The position numbers were made by a program, and so were the translations under genes. Positions 8,158-16,568 of a stretch of DNA of 53,875 bases are shown piece after piece. The stretch spans positions 1 to 53,875 of the forward strand of contig NZ_KB889702.1 of assembly GCF_000372745.1 (NCBI RefSeq), in the 5' to 3' direction. Position 1 is the stretch's first letter, and the number at the start of each line of letters is the position of its first letter. The notes beneath the pieces were generated by a model. That model saw only the letters and a list, made by a program, of their open reading frames with translations, was not told the origin of the DNA and searched no databases. This DNA comes from Embleya scabrispora DSM 41855. GTDB lineage: Bacteria > Actinomycetota > Actinomycetes > Streptomycetales > Streptomycetaceae.

Positions 8158-8541
8158 GTGTCACAGACCCGAGTACTCACCGCGGTCTCGATCGGCGGCG
8201 CCATCGGGGCACTGGGCCGCTGGGCGCTCGCCGAGGCGCTCCCGCACAGCGGCACGGCCTTTCCGTGGGCGACCCTGCTCACCAACGTCACGGGTTGCCT
8301 GCTGATGGGAATCCTGATGGGCCTGATGCCGCCCGGACCGCTGACCCGCCCCTTCCTGGGCACCGGCGTGCTGGGCGGCTTCACCACGTTCTCCACGTTC
8401 GCCGTCGAGACGCGCACCCTGGCGGCCGGCCACGCGTGGGCCTCGGCCTGCCTCTATGCCGCGGGCAGCGTGGCGTTGGGACTGGCCGCCGTACAGGTCG
8501 GCCTCGCCGGCGCCCGCCGCCGGCGCGGAGTCGCCGGATGA
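8158..8541 (+). CDS. crcB: Fluoride channel FluC/CrcB, first subunit
   Basis: This 127-residue membrane protein has four transmembrane helices. It carries the CrcB/Fluc hallmarks GALGRW near residue 17, TNVTGCLLMG (the conserved pore-region Asn) and GFTTFSTF, the track of phenylalanines and threonines that conducts fluoride. Fluc proteins export fluoride as dual-topology dimers. When two genes occur in tandem, as here, they often form an antiparallel heterodimer. The GTG at 8158 is the start, and the stop overlaps the next gene's ATG (ATGA), which implies translational coupling. I looked for a fluoride riboswitch upstream and did not see one. Confidence 0.93.
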   Translation: MSQTRVLTAVSIGGAIGALGRWALAEALPHSGTAFPWATLLTNVTGCLLMGILMGLMPPGPLTRPFLGTGVLGGFTTFSTFAVETRTLAAGHAWASACLYAAGSVALGLAAVQVGLAGARRRRGVAG

Positions 8542-8888
8542 TCCCGCTGATGGTGGTCCTGGGCGCGCTGATCGGCGCCCCGCTGCGCTACCTGACCGAC
8601 CTGCACGTGTCCGCACGCACGAGATCGGCCTTCCCGTGGGGCGTGCTGACCGTGAACGTGGTCGGCTCGCTGATCCTGGGCGTGCTCACCGGCCTGGCCC
8701 CCGGCGAGCGGATCACCGCGCTGATCGGCACCGGCTTCTGCGGCGCCCTCACCACGTTCAGCACCTTCGGCTACGCGACCGTGGACACCTACGCCCGAGG
8801 CCGGCGCGCCGTCGCCGCCGGTTACGTCCTGCTCAGCCTGATCCTGGGCCTGGCCGCGGCCGCCCTCGGCCACGCCGCGGCCGGCTGA
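8538..8888 (+). CDS. crcB: Fluoride channel FluC/CrcB, second subunit
   Basis: This 116-residue partner of the preceding gene overlaps it by 4 nt. It has the same architecture: GAPLRYLTD near residue 14, VNVVGSLILGVL with the pore Asn, and GALTTFSTFGYATVD. The four hydrophobic helices fill the protein. Tandem non-identical fluC genes usually encode heterodimeric channels, in which each subunit is fixed in one orientation. The two copies here differ in charge at their loops, which agrees with that. The likely role is fluoride detoxification in the cytoplasmic membrane. Confidence 0.93.
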   Translation: MIPLMVVLGALIGAPLRYLTDLHVSARTRSAFPWGVLTVNVVGSLILGVLTGLAPGERITALIGTGFCGALTTFSTFGYATVDTYARGRRAVAAGYVLLSLILGLAAAALGHAAAG

Positions 8889-8895
8889 CGCGCGG

Positions 8896-9246
8896 TCAGC
8901 CGTACCCGTGCTCGTGCAACCACTCGTCCCCGATCCCGAAGTGGTGCGCCACCTCGTGCACGACGGTCACCTCCACCTCCTCGACGACGTGTTCGTACGT
9001 CTCGCAGATCCGCAGGATGGGGTTGCGGTAGATGGTGATCCGGTCCGGCAGCACGCCCGCGTACCAGTCGCCGCGCTCGGTCAGCGGGATGCCCTCGTAC
9101 AGGCCGAGCAGGCCGGTCCCGTGTTCGCCGTCGGGGGCGGGCTCGTCCTCGACGAAGATCGCCACGTTGTCCATGAGCCTGGTCAGCTCAGGCGGGATCC
9201 GGTCCAGGGCCTCGGCCACCAGTTCCTCGAACTCCTCGCGCGACAT
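8896..9246 (-). CDS. Minimal zincin metallopeptidase (PF06262-type)
   Basis: This 116-residue cytoplasmic protein has the HEVAHHFGIGDEWL motif near its C-terminus. The HExxH zinc signature with a further downstream Asp/Glu is the pattern of the compact 'metallopeptidase family protein' (PF06262) found across actinobacteria. The conserved segments LYEGIPLTERGDWYAGVLPD and ITIYRNPIL also match. The ATG at 9246 is chosen because GGGGGA sits ~9 nt upstream; an in-frame ATG exists 14 codons earlier. The substrate is unknown. It is convergent with fluC, with only 7 bp between the stops. Confidence 0.85.
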   Translation of the reverse strand: MSREEFEELVAEALDRIPPELTRLMDNVAIFVEDEPAPDGEHGTGLLGLYEGIPLTERGDWYAGVLPDRITIYRNPILRICETYEHVVEEVEVTVVHEVAHHFGIGDEWLHEHGYG

Positions 9247-9404
9247 CTCCAGCACTCCCCCATTCTGCGGCTTCGCACCCCCGTTCACCGGGCCGGTCCC
9301 GGGCTCGCGCCGGCCCCCGGTTATCCGCTTTGCAAGCGCCGCCGAAAACCCCGTATAGTTCGGGACGTCCCCGACGGCAACAAGACGCCGGACACGGCCA
9401 ACAA

Positions 9405-9477
9405 GCCCCCATCGTCTAGTGGCCTAGGACGTCGCCCTTTCAAGGCGGTAGCACGGGTTCGAATCCCGTTGGGGGCA
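9405..9477 (+). tRNA. tRNA-Glu (anticodon TTC)
   Basis: The 73-nt cloverleaf has acceptor gccccca/tgggggc, anticodon loop ctttcaa with TTC at 9439-9441, and T-arm acggg-ttcgaat-cccgt. CCA is not encoded. It is the first of three clustered tRNAs. Confidence 0.96.
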
Positions 9478-9568
9478 CGCAACAAACCCCCTCCGGGGGG
9501 CCGGAACAAGCCGCACAGCCAGTACGGTAAGGTTCAACACGAAGGAAGCCCAAGGAAACGCGGGTAGA

Positions 9569-9643
9569 GGTCCTGTGGAGCAGTTTGGAGTGCTCGTCAC
9601 CCTGTCAAGGTGAAGGCCGCGGGTTCAAATCCCGTCAGGACCG
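9569..9643 (+). tRNA. tRNA-Asp (anticodon GTC)
   Basis: The 75-nt cloverleaf has acceptor ggtcctg/caggacc, D-arm gagc/gctc, anticodon loop ctgtcaa reading GTC, and T-arm gcggg-ttcaaat-cccgt. Discriminator base G is normal for tRNA-Asp. CCA is not encoded. Confidence 0.96.
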
Positions 9644-9659
9644 CAAGATGGAGAGGTCG

Positions 9660-9677
9660 GGGCGCCGAGAGGCGCCC
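9660..9677 (+). other. Small hairpin between tRNA-Asp and tRNA-Phe
   Basis: The sequence gggcgcc-gaga-ggcgccc is a perfect 7-bp stem with a tetraloop. No T-run follows, so it is more likely a processing or spacing structure in a tRNA transcript than a terminator. Confidence 0.5.
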
Positions 9678-9688
9678 TGATCCATCGA

Positions 9689-9762
9689 GGCCAGGTAGCT
9701 CAGTTGGTACGAGCGTCCGACTGAAAATCGGAAGGTCGGCGGTTCGACCCCGCCCCTGGCCA
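9689..9762 (+). tRNA. tRNA-Phe (anticodon GAA)
   Basis: The 74-nt cloverleaf has acceptor ggccagg/cctggcc, anticodon arm tccga-ctgaaaa-tcgga reading GAA, and T-arm ggcgg-ttcgacc-ccgcc. The discriminator base is A. Confidence 0.96.
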
Positions 9763-9780
9763 CCGCAGCCGGAGATACCG

Positions 9781-9812
9781 ACGCCCCAGACGATTCATCG
9801 TCCGGGGCGTTC
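9781..9812 (+). terminator. Terminator of the tRNA cluster
   Basis: The stem acgcccc-a-gacgat pairs with atcgtc-c-ggggcgt, followed by tcttg. It is placed 19 bp after tRNA-Phe and is a good intrinsic-type terminator for the tRNA transcript. Confidence 0.75.
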
Positions 9813-9955
9813 TTGCGTTGTCGCCCCGATCACGGTGGGCCGACCACGCGGGTCGGATGCCGACGCACCCGGCCGGCTCACCCGCCCGGGTGCAGCACCC
9901 GGCACGCGCTCGTGTCCGCGCCGTTCGTCCCGGACTTCGTCGTGATACTTCGGTC

Positions 9956-10684
9956 ATGAGCGCCGCGGACACCCCCGACCGGATGCCTGTCCACTCCCCG
10001 CACGACGAGGCGATGGGGACGCGGCTGAACTGGCTGCGGGCGGCGGTGTTGGGCGCCAACGACGGGATCGTCTCCACCGCGGGTCTCGTGGTCGGCGTCG
10101 CCGGAGCCACCGACGAGCGCGCCCAGTTGCTCACCGCCGGGCTGGCCGGACTGCTCGCCGGATCGTTGTCGATGGCGGCGGGCGAGTACGTCTCGGTGAG
10201 CACACAGCGCGACGCGGAGAAGGCGGCGCTGGTCCAGGAGCGGCGCGAGTTGACCGACGAACCCGAGGCCGAACTCAACGAGTTGACCGGGCTGTACGAG
10301 GAGCAGGGGCTCACCGAGTCGCTCGCGCGCGCGGTGGCCGAACAACTCACCGCCCACGACGCGCTCGCCGCTCACGCCCAGGCCGAACTCAAGATCGACC
10401 CGAACGAGCTGACCAACCCGTGGCACGCGGCGGGCGCCAGCTTCCTGGCCTTCACCGTCGGCGCGCTGTTGCCGCTGCTCGCGATGGTGCTGCCGGCCGC
10501 CTCGACCCGGCTGCCGATCACGGTGGCCGCCGTACTGGTCGCACTCGTACTGTGCGGCTGGAGCGGAGCCCGATTGGGCGGTGCGGCGCCGGTCCGCGCG
10601 ATCGTACGCACCGCCGCCGGCGGAGCTTTGGCGATGGCGGTCACCTACGCGGTGGGCACCCTGCTCGGTGCGAGCGGGGTCTGA
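9956..10684 (+). CDS. VIT1/CCC1-family transporter
   Basis: This 242-residue membrane protein belongs to the VIT1/CCC1 (DUF125) family, proton-coupled iron or manganese transporters. The signature LRAAVLGANDGIVSTAGLVVGVAGA lies at the first helix, and AGSLSMAAGEYVSVSTQRD closes the second. A charged cytoplasmic metal-binding-type helix region (RRELTDEPEAELNELTGLYE) follows, then three C-terminal helices. The ATG at 9956 is used because family similarity begins just after it. In bacteria these proteins usually export excess Fe or Mn. No metal-responsive operator is evident. Confidence 0.9.
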   Translation: MSAADTPDRMPVHSPHDEAMGTRLNWLRAAVLGANDGIVSTAGLVVGVAGATDERAQLLTAGLAGLLAGSLSMAAGEYVSVSTQRDAEKAALVQERRELTDEPEAELNELTGLYEEQGLTESLARAVAEQLTAHDALAAHAQAELKIDPNELTNPWHAAGASFLAFTVGALLPLLAMVLPAASTRLPITVAAVLVALVLCGWSGARLGGAAPVRAIVRTAAGGALAMAVTYAVGTLLGASGV

Positions 10685-11051
10685 GCGGAACGGGTTGCCC
10701 GGCGATCGCGTCGCCGCGGCCCTGCCGGCAGGCGTTCACGCCGGCCCGCGCGGCCTCACGCTCGGCGACGTCGAGCCGGCGGTCCCAGCGCTCGCGCTTC
10801 GGCTGGACCAGGCCACCGCCGACACCGACGATCGGGCGGCCCGCGATGCCGGCGAGCACGGCGGGCGGTCGAACATCCGCCCGCGTCCGGGATCGGGCAT
10901 CCCCGCCACCGTCGAACAAATCGACCCGAAGTCGCCGAGGACTTCAGTGTTTTCCCACTCACCGGCCCACCGCGGGCGCACGGGTGTCGGTACCGTCCTC
11001 GGAGTCGGTTCGCATCGGACCGTCACCGACAGCCCATGGAGCGGAGGACTC
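10685..11051. other. Gene-free stretch, possible decayed coding DNA
   Basis: This 367 bp lies between the transporter and the lipoprotein gene. A minus-strand frame (10641-10919) has a protein-like stretch (RERWDRRLDVAEREAARAG), but it has no plausible start context and overlaps the transporter's 3' end. I treat it as non-coding or relic DNA. The AT-richer segment 10910-10970 probably holds the promoter of the next operon. Confidence 0.45.
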
Positions 11052-11453
11052 GTGGCCGGCACCCCCTCTCGTATCGTCAGGCTCGTGTCGTCGGGCACGC
11101 GTCCGCAGCGCAAGGGCGGCATGACGTCGACCGCCGTCGCGGCGACCCTGACCCTGACCCTCGCGGGCGCGCTCACCGCGTGCGGGAGCGGCGGCGGCAA
11201 GAACTCCGCCAGGAGCGGTTACGCGGAGGTCTGCGCGGATCGCACGCACAACGTGCGCGTGGACGACTTCCGCTGCCTGGGCCGAACCGATCCGACCCTG
11301 TCCTGGTACTACGTCCCGCATTCGTGTGGACAGACCCTCACCCCCGCCAGGGGTACGGCACTCGTCGCCGGGCAGGGATCCTTCGATCACCCGCGCAAGG
11401 GCAAAGTGGAACGCGGCGGCTTCGGCTCGTGCCCGTCGAAGAGTTCAAGTTGA
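11052..11453 (+). CDS. Small lipoprotein encoded next to a glutathionylspermidine-synthase-like gene
   Basis: This 133-residue secreted lipoprotein has basic residues RPQRK, a hydrophobic stretch and a lipobox LTAC with Cys44. The mature part is Gly-rich, then has paired cysteines (CADRTHNVRVDDFRC) and a WYYVP motif. Streptomycete relatives with YYxxP motifs occur upstream of the same enzyme gene, recalling the E. coli ygiB-ygiC arrangement. The GTG at 11052 follows GGAGGA with a short spacer, and family alignment (TPSRIVRL...GTRP) supports it. An ATG at 11121 would leave a shorter signal peptide. The function is unknown; it may act with the next enzyme at the envelope. Confidence 0.7.
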   Translation: MAGTPSRIVRLVSSGTRPQRKGGMTSTAVAATLTLTLAGALTACGSGGGKNSARSGYAEVCADRTHNVRVDDFRCLGRTDPTLSWYYVPHSCGQTLTPARGTALVAGQGSFDHPRKGKVERGGFGSCPSKSSS

Positions 11454-11484
11454 CGCGGTGTCACATCCGGGGAGGGCTTGAGCC

Positions 11485-12696
11485 ATGCGCCGTATACCCA
11501 CCACACCTCGACCGGGCTGGAAGCCGCTCGTCGAGTCACAGGGGCTGCTCTACGCGTCCTGGGAGGACGACGACGGCACCGAGGTGCCGTACTGGCACGA
11601 AGAGGCGTACTACGAGCTGACCCTCGACGAGGTGGACCGGCTCGAGGACGTCACCGAGGAACTGCACGAGATGTCGGTCGCCGCGGCCCGGCACGTGATC
11701 GAGCGCGGCGACCTGACAGCGTTCGGGCTGCCCGACGAGGCCCGCGACTACCTGCGGATCACGCTCGAGGAGGAACACCCGAGCGTCTACGGGCGGTTCG
11801 ACCTCGCGTGGGGCGGCGACGGTCGCGCGGCCAAGCTGCTGGAGTACAACGCGGACACCCCCACCGCACTGATCGAGGCGTCCCTGGTCCAGTGGTACTG
11901 GCTGCGCGACCGCTTCCCCGAGCGCGACCAGTGGAACAGCCTGCACGAGCGACTGGTCCACGCGTGGCGGCGGATCAAGCCCTACCTGCGCTCGGAGACG
12001 ATGCACTTCGCGCACGTGGAGGGCACCGAGGACGAGGAGGAGTGGCTGCACACCGCCTACCTCCGCGACACCGCGTCCGAGGCCGGACTGACCACGATCG
12101 GCCTGGAGGTCGCCGAGATCGGCTGGGACAGCGAGCGGCTGCGCTTCGTCGACCTGGAGGAGCGGGGCATCGACACGATGTTCATGCTCTATCCGTGGGA
12201 GGACATGCTCGCCGAGCCGTTCGGGAAGCACCTGGTGAGCCACCCCCGCTCGTGCCTGTTCATCGAACCGGCCTGGAAGGCGATCCTGTCCAACAAGGCG
12301 CTGCTCGCGGTGCTGTGGGAGCTGTATCCCGGCCACCCGAACCTGCTGCCCGCCTTCCTGGACTCACCGCGCGGTATGGAGTCGTACGTGGCCAAGCCGC
12401 TGCACGGGCGCGAGGGCGACGCGATCCGGATCGTCACCCCGGCCGGCGAGCACATCCAGCCCGCCGAGGCGTACGGCGACGAGGGCTGGTGCTTCCAGGA
12501 GTACGTGCCGCTGCCCGACTTCGACGGCAACAAGCCCGTGCTCGGCGCATGGGTGGTGGACGGGAAGTCCGCGGGCGTCGGCATCCGCGAGTCCAGCGGC
12601 CCGGTCACCGACGGGTACGCGCGCTTCCTGCCGCACGTGATCGACGGCCCGGCGCCGGACGAGGACACCCGGCTCGCCTGGCTCGACGAGGACTGA
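11485..12696 (+). CDS. Glutathionylspermidine synthase-like ATP-grasp enzyme
   Basis: The 403-residue protein matches the synthetase domain of GspS and E. coli YgiC/YjfC, without the amidase domain. Visible ATP-grasp segments are LLEYNADTPTALIEA near residue 125, FIEPAWKAILSNKALLAVLW near 260, YVAKPLHGREGDAIRI near 300, and the Mg-binding QEYVPLPDFDGNKPVLGAWV. The family joins a carboxylate to an amine using ATP. Actinomycetes generally make mycothiol rather than glutathione, so the true substrate is probably not glutathionylspermidine. It follows the lipoprotein gene by 31 bp in a probable operon. ATG 11485 has GGGGAGGG upstream. Confidence 0.88.
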   Translation: MRRIPTTPRPGWKPLVESQGLLYASWEDDDGTEVPYWHEEAYYELTLDEVDRLEDVTEELHEMSVAAARHVIERGDLTAFGLPDEARDYLRITLEEEHPSVYGRFDLAWGGDGRAAKLLEYNADTPTALIEASLVQWYWLRDRFPERDQWNSLHERLVHAWRRIKPYLRSETMHFAHVEGTEDEEEWLHTAYLRDTASEAGLTTIGLEVAEIGWDSERLRFVDLEERGIDTMFMLYPWEDMLAEPFGKHLVSHPRSCLFIEPAWKAILSNKALLAVLWELYPGHPNLLPAFLDSPRGMESYVAKPLHGREGDAIRIVTPAGEHIQPAEAYGDEGWCFQEYVPLPDFDGNKPVLGAWVVDGKSAGVGIRESSGPVTDGYARFLPHVIDGPAPDEDTRLAWLDED

Positions 12697-13393
12697 CCGA
12701 CCCACCACCGCGCGCACGCCCACGTTGATTGCGCACAGTCACCAAGGCCGGCGATTCGGCGAAATCGAAATCGCGCCGCGAACACTCGAATCCTCACTCA
12801 GCGTGTTCAATCGGCGTTGTCGGGCCGGGCCCGTCGAATCCGCCCCGATGCCCCCGGTCGTCGTGTCCGCGCGACCCGAATGGGGCGCGAAGACCCCGAG
12901 TCCACCGAGCCGCGCCGCGGCGTCCCCCGGCCGACCGCGCCGCGAGCGGCCCCTACGGCGCCCACCGGCGTCCCGACGCCCGCGGCATCCCCGCCACCGG
13001 GCGGGGGCTCCCGGTGTCCCACGGGCTCGCGCCGCCCCGCCGAGGGCTTCGTCGATCGGCCGGACCGGGGAAAGGTCCGGACCACTGCCCCGAGCGCCCG
13101 CGCGGGCCGACCGGGAACACCTGTGTGACCAAGGTCACTGTTTTGACTGGAAATGGTTTTCATCGACGGCCGGAAATCGACCGTTCATTCTATGTGATAT
13201 TTTACTGGACGCCGTCATGGATCCCCGGTGAAAACGGCCCGGCGGGCCCCCCGTGGCGCCCCGACCGACCGTGCCGGACGCCGGCGAGCCGCCATCCGAC
13301 CCGCCGTCCGGACCCCGGGCCGGCCCCCGGAGCAGCAGCGAAGCGACGCCGGGCCGACCGGCACGCCGGATCGACCTCACCGGGCGCACAAAA
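12697..13393. other. Gene-free region with AT-rich regulatory island
   Basis: There is no convincing gene in this stretch; the open frames on both strands are Arg/Pro/Gly-rich shadows. The segment 13120-13220 is markedly AT-richer than its surroundings. It carries a palindrome and a Zur-like box but no recognisable downstream gene. The rest is GC-rich sequence without structure I can name. Confidence 0.6.
13125..13163 (+). promoter_or_regulatory. Palindrome and Zur/Fur-like box without an assigned gene
   Basis: GTGACCAAGGTCAC (13125-13138) has 6-bp inverted arms. Ten bp further on, TGGAAATGGTTTTCA (13148-13162) resembles the 7-1-7 palindrome bound by Zur (TGAAAAT-N-ATTTTCA), matching about 5 of 7 positions per arm. 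The match is by eye. No zinc-regulated gene follows on either strand. Confidence 0.4.
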
Positions 13394-13433
13394 GAGTGCT
13401 GCACCGGACCCGGCGGGGTCCGGTGCAGCACTC
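13394..13433 (-). terminator. Terminator of bldC
   Basis: A very strong hairpin (18-bp stem, gagtgctgcaccggaccc paired with its complement) lies 25 bp past the bldC stop. On the minus strand it is followed by a T-rich stretch (cttttg). It is one of the clearest terminators in the window. Confidence 0.88.
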
Positions 13434-13458
13434 GGGGGAAAAGCTTTCGACGCAGCCC

Positions 13459-13665
13459 TCAGGCTTCGCTGCGCTGCTGCGGAATGCCCGCGAGCAGGGC
13501 GCGAACCTCCACCTCGCGGTAGCGACGGTGTCCGCCGAGCGTGCGGATCGACGTGAGCTTGCCGGCCTTGGCCCAGCGCGTCACCGTCTTGGGGTCGACG
13601 CGGAACATGCTGGCAACCTCGGCCGGCGTCAGCAGCGGCTCGGCATCAGGCGTACGAGCGGTCAT
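13459..13665 (-). CDS. bldC: Developmental regulator BldC
   Basis: The 68-residue protein (MTARTPDAEPLLTPAEVASM at the start, ending GIPQQRSEA) is essentially the Streptomyces BldC, with perhaps two substitutions as I remember that sequence. BldC is a MerR-like winged-helix protein without an effector domain. It binds direct repeats cooperatively, and in Streptomyces it delays entry into development by repressing sporulation genes. The helix-turn-helix is LLTPAEVASMFRVDPKTVTRW, and the wing is IRTLGGHRRYREVEV. A strong GAGGAGG ribosome site precedes ATG 13665. The neighbours (unknown protein, vdh, DUF3073, purM, purF) match the order around bldC in Streptomyces. Confidence 0.97.
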   Translation of the reverse strand: MTARTPDAEPLLTPAEVASMFRVDPKTVTRWAKAGKLTSIRTLGGHRRYREVEVRALLAGIPQQRSEA

Positions 13666-14199
13666 GAGCGGCCTCCTCGGGAGAACCGAACCAACACGGT
13701 TCTTTCTTCAAATTCTGCACCTTGACCCACGATGTCCTAAATAGTTCACGAGGGCCAAGTCGGTTATAGGACGAACGGCTTGTCCTTCACAGTACAAGTA
13801 CACCATCCGCCGCACCCGGTTGGTCAAACCGCCGGAATTGGCATCCCAGGGTTCAAGCCACGCGATCCCGAAGGACCAGGCATAGCGGACAGTCACTCGA
13901 CTGTGACGATGAGTCACTCAAGCCCGATCGGCCCCTCGTGTCCACCCCGTCCCACCAGCAACGAAGTATCCCCGATGACCCGACCGGACCAGACCGACTA
14001 CATCTGGTTTGTCCTTTTCATCATATACGAACCATTCGCTGGCGTATGCACCTTGTTGTGAGTCGATCTCCACCAACCTGGAGGGCTGGGAGTCCCACAA
14101 CTCGAACCAGCAGGTTGAGAGGCTTTCAGATCGCAGGGTGAGTGAACACGAAAGAGTGACGACGGTCACGCCGAAACTTCATGAAATGCGGACGCTTGC
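13666..14199. other. Long upstream region of bldC, gene-free
   Basis: About 530 bp of relatively AT-rich DNA lies between the bldC start and the stop of the next minus-strand gene. Open frames here have atypical codon use and no family likeness. GTGAC-N4-GTCAC-like symmetry is visible near 14156-14169. The length and composition suit a large regulatory leader for bldC. Confidence 0.6.
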
Positions 14200-15081
14200 T
14201 CAGCTCGCGTGCTCCAGCGCACGTACCGATTGCCAACGCTCCGTAATCCTGCGGTAGGCCGCCGATGCTCGCGCTCCGTCACCGGAACCCAGCGCGGCGA
14301 TGCCCTCCGCGACGTCCCCGACCGAGTTCTCGGCCGCCGGATCACCCGTTCCGAGCAGTCGCACCAGACCGCCGTAGTCCAGTTCGACCAGCGCGCGCGG
14401 ATGGAACTCCTCCAGCCAGCGGCCCACGTTCTCCAACCCGGTGATCAGCGCACCGTCCTCGACCGTCTCGCGGAGCACCTTCAGCGCCCGGGCGACCCGA
14501 CGTCGGGCCTGCACCATCGGCGTCCGGTAGTAGAGCTCGCCCGGCCCCGCCGACGCGTCCTCGGCCGCGGGCACCAGGACCCGCTCGTCCGGGGCGAACA
14601 GCACGAACCAGCGCACCGGCACGTGCCACGTGCTGCTGTGGATGTGCGGCTGCACGTCGGGATGCGCGGACTTCCACCGCTCGTGCTCCACGTGCGCCTG
14701 ATCGATCACCATCCGCGGCCAGAACACGTCCAGCACCGTCGCCGGATACTCCCGACGCAGCTCGGCCAGCGCCGTCCAGCAGCGCAGCCGGGTCTGCCGC
14801 GGGCAGATCACCGTGACGCCGTCCAGGACGTGCACGTAGGCGTCCTCGCTCTCGTGCGGCGGCGCGATCACGGGAGGGGTGGCCAGGAGGTTCTCCAGGC
14901 CGCTCCGGTGCTCCTGCGCGGTCAGCCCGGCGGGCGAGGGTGCCTCGGGCGACGCGGGGGTGCCTGCCGGCTGTGTGGCGGCGTAGGCGGCCCACCGCTC
15001 GCGTTCCGGTTCGGGAAACGCGGCAAGCGGCTCGTACACCCGCAGGTACGCCGCGTAGGGGGCAACCACCGAAGTCCGCAC
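14200..15081 (-). CDS. Conserved actinobacterial protein of unknown function (bldC-vdh neighbour)
   Basis: This 293-residue soluble protein has no signal peptide or membrane segment. Recognisable features are YAAYLRVYEPLAAFPEPER near the N-terminus, a WHVPVRWFVLF/APDERVLVP core, YYRTPMVQARRRVARAL, and an Ala-rich helical C-terminus. A homologue occupies the same position between bldC and vdh in Streptomyces, so it is an inherited core gene. I know no function. The start is the GTG at 15081, because family-like sequence begins there; a longer frame to 15129 exists. It may be leaderless, since no Shine-Dalgarno is seen. It is divergent from vdh. Confidence 0.75.
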   Translation of the reverse strand: MRTSVVAPYAAYLRVYEPLAAFPEPERERWAAYAATQPAGTPASPEAPSPAGLTAQEHRSGLENLLATPPVIAPPHESEDAYVHVLDGVTVICPRQTRLRCWTALAELRREYPATVLDVFWPRMVIDQAHVEHERWKSAHPDVQPHIHSSTWHVPVRWFVLFAPDERVLVPAAEDASAGPGELYYRTPMVQARRRVARALKVLRETVEDGALITGLENVGRWLEEFHPRALVELDYGGLVRLLGTGDPAAENSVGDVAEGIAALGSGDGARASAAYRRITERWQSVRALEHAS

Positions 15082-15216
15082 GAACGAATCTTGGCACGTC
15101 GGCCCGGCCCCGACGTGAAGAAGGTCCAACCCGGTGATCCGCCCGGGTTCTAGGCTTGGACAGCCGCGCAGATCCGCGCGGCGGATACATCACCACGATC
15201 CCATGGAGTCACCACA

Positions 15217-16329
15217 GTGACCGACAGGATGGATGGCCCCGACGGCACGACGTCGGGCCTGGTGTTCGGCAGGTCGACCGGCCACGAACAGGTCGTCTTC
15301 TGCCAGGACCGCGCGAGCGGCCTGCGCGCGATCATCGCGATCTACTCCAGTGCCCTGGGACCCGCCCTCGGCGGCACCAGGTTCCACCCCTACGAGACCG
15401 AGGAAGCGGCCGTCGCGGACGTCCTCAACCTCTCCCGCGGCATGGCCTACAAGAACGCCCTCGCCGGACTCGACCACGGCGGCGGCAAGGCCGTGATCAT
15501 CGGCGACCCGAACCGGGACAAGAGCGAGGCGCTGCTGCGCGCCTACGGACGCTTCGTGCAATCGCTGGGTGGTCGCTACATCACCGCCTGCGACGTGGGC
15601 ACCTACGTCGACGACATGGACGTGGTGGCCAAGGAGTGCGCCTACGTCACCGGCCGCTCCCCCGAGAACGGCGGTGCGGGCGACTCGTCCGTGCTGACCG
15701 CCTACGGGGTCTTCCAGGGCATGCTGGCGTCCGCCGAGCACCGCTGGGGCACCCCGACGCTGCGCGGGCGCCGAGTGGGCGTGGCGGGCGTCGGGAAGGT
15801 CGGCCGGCATCTGGTCGGGCACCTGGTCGCGGACGGCGCCTCGGTGGTGATCACCGACGTGGACGAGCGTGCGGTGGCGCACGTGCGGCACGAGCACCCC
15901 GAGGTGGACTCCGTGGCCGACACCGACACCCTGATCCGGCTCTCGGACCTGGACGTGTACGCGCCGTGCGCGTTGGGCGGCGCGCTCGACGACGACACCG
16001 TGCCGGTGCTGACCGCCGCCGTGGTGTGCGGTGCGGCCAACAACCAATTGGCCCACCCCGGCATCGAGAAGGCGCTCGCCGAACGCGGCGTGCTCTACGC
16101 GCCGGACTACGTGGTCAACTCCGGCGGGGTGATCCAGGTCGCCGACGAGCGGCACGGATTCAACTTCGAACGGGCCAAGCGCAAGGCCACGGGCATCCGC
16201 GCGACGACCGCGAAGATCTTCGCGCTGGCCGACGAGGAGGGTGTGCCACCGGCCGTCGCGGCGGACCGATTGGCCGAGCGGCGCATGGCGGATGTGGGCC
16301 GCCTGCGTGACATCTACCTCCAAAGCTGA
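15217..16329 (+). CDS. vdh: Valine (branched-chain amino acid) dehydrogenase
   Basis: This 370-residue NAD-dependent dehydrogenase belongs to the Glu/Leu/Phe/Val family. It deaminates valine and other branched-chain amino acids to 2-oxo acids, supplying precursors for branched fatty acids and polyketides. The catalytic region is [20 protein letters not shown], with lysines near residues 78 and 90. The Rossmann motif [16 protein letters not shown] lies near 188, and the C-terminal domain contains [12 protein letters not shown]. The length is normal. GTG 15217 is the start. The position next to bldC matches vdh in Streptomyces, which favours valine over leucine or phenylalanine specificity. Confidence 0.92.
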   Translation: MTDRMDGPDGTTSGLVFGRSTGHEQVVFCQDRASGLRAIIAIYSSALGPALGGTRFHPYETEEAAVADVLNLSRGMAYKNALAGLDHGGGKAVIIGDPNRDKSEALLRAYGRFVQSLGGRYITACDVGTYVDDMDVVAKECAYVTGRSPENGGAGDSSVLTAYGVFQGMLASAEHRWGTPTLRGRRVGVAGVGKVGRHLVGHLVADGASVVITDVDERAVAHVRHEHPEVDSVADTDTLIRLSDLDVYAPCALGGALDDDTVPVLTAAVVCGAANNQLAHPGIEKALAERGVLYAPDYVVNSGGVIQVADERHGFNFERAKRKATGIRATTAKIFALADEEGVPPAVAADRLAERRMADVGRLRDIYLQS

Positions 16330-16568
16330 CCGACACGGTATCGTCAGACTCGGCAAAGGACCCCAGACCAGGCCCCTGACCAGCCGGAACGGCACAGCCC
16401 GGTCGGGGTCCGAGCCCCGCTGTCACCCATGCGACGTACCGTCCGGCGGCGGAAGCAGGTACCGTTAATCCCCTACGGGCCGGTTCTCAAGTGCCATCGA
16501 ACCGACCCTGACTATGAACGCGTGTCAAGACCCGGGGCCGTGAGCCCCGTCGTTGAGGGGGTCGAGCC

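Noticed and set aside
10641-10919. 92-codon minus-strand frame after the VIT1-like gene
   Set aside because: A stretch looks protein-like, but it overlaps the transporter's end and has no ribosome site; kept only as possible relic DNA.
12725-13556. Open frames of 168 and 275 codons in the spacer before bldC
   Set aside because: Pro/Arg/Gly-rich, no ribosome site, one crosses the bldC terminator and bldC itself; no protein family recognised.
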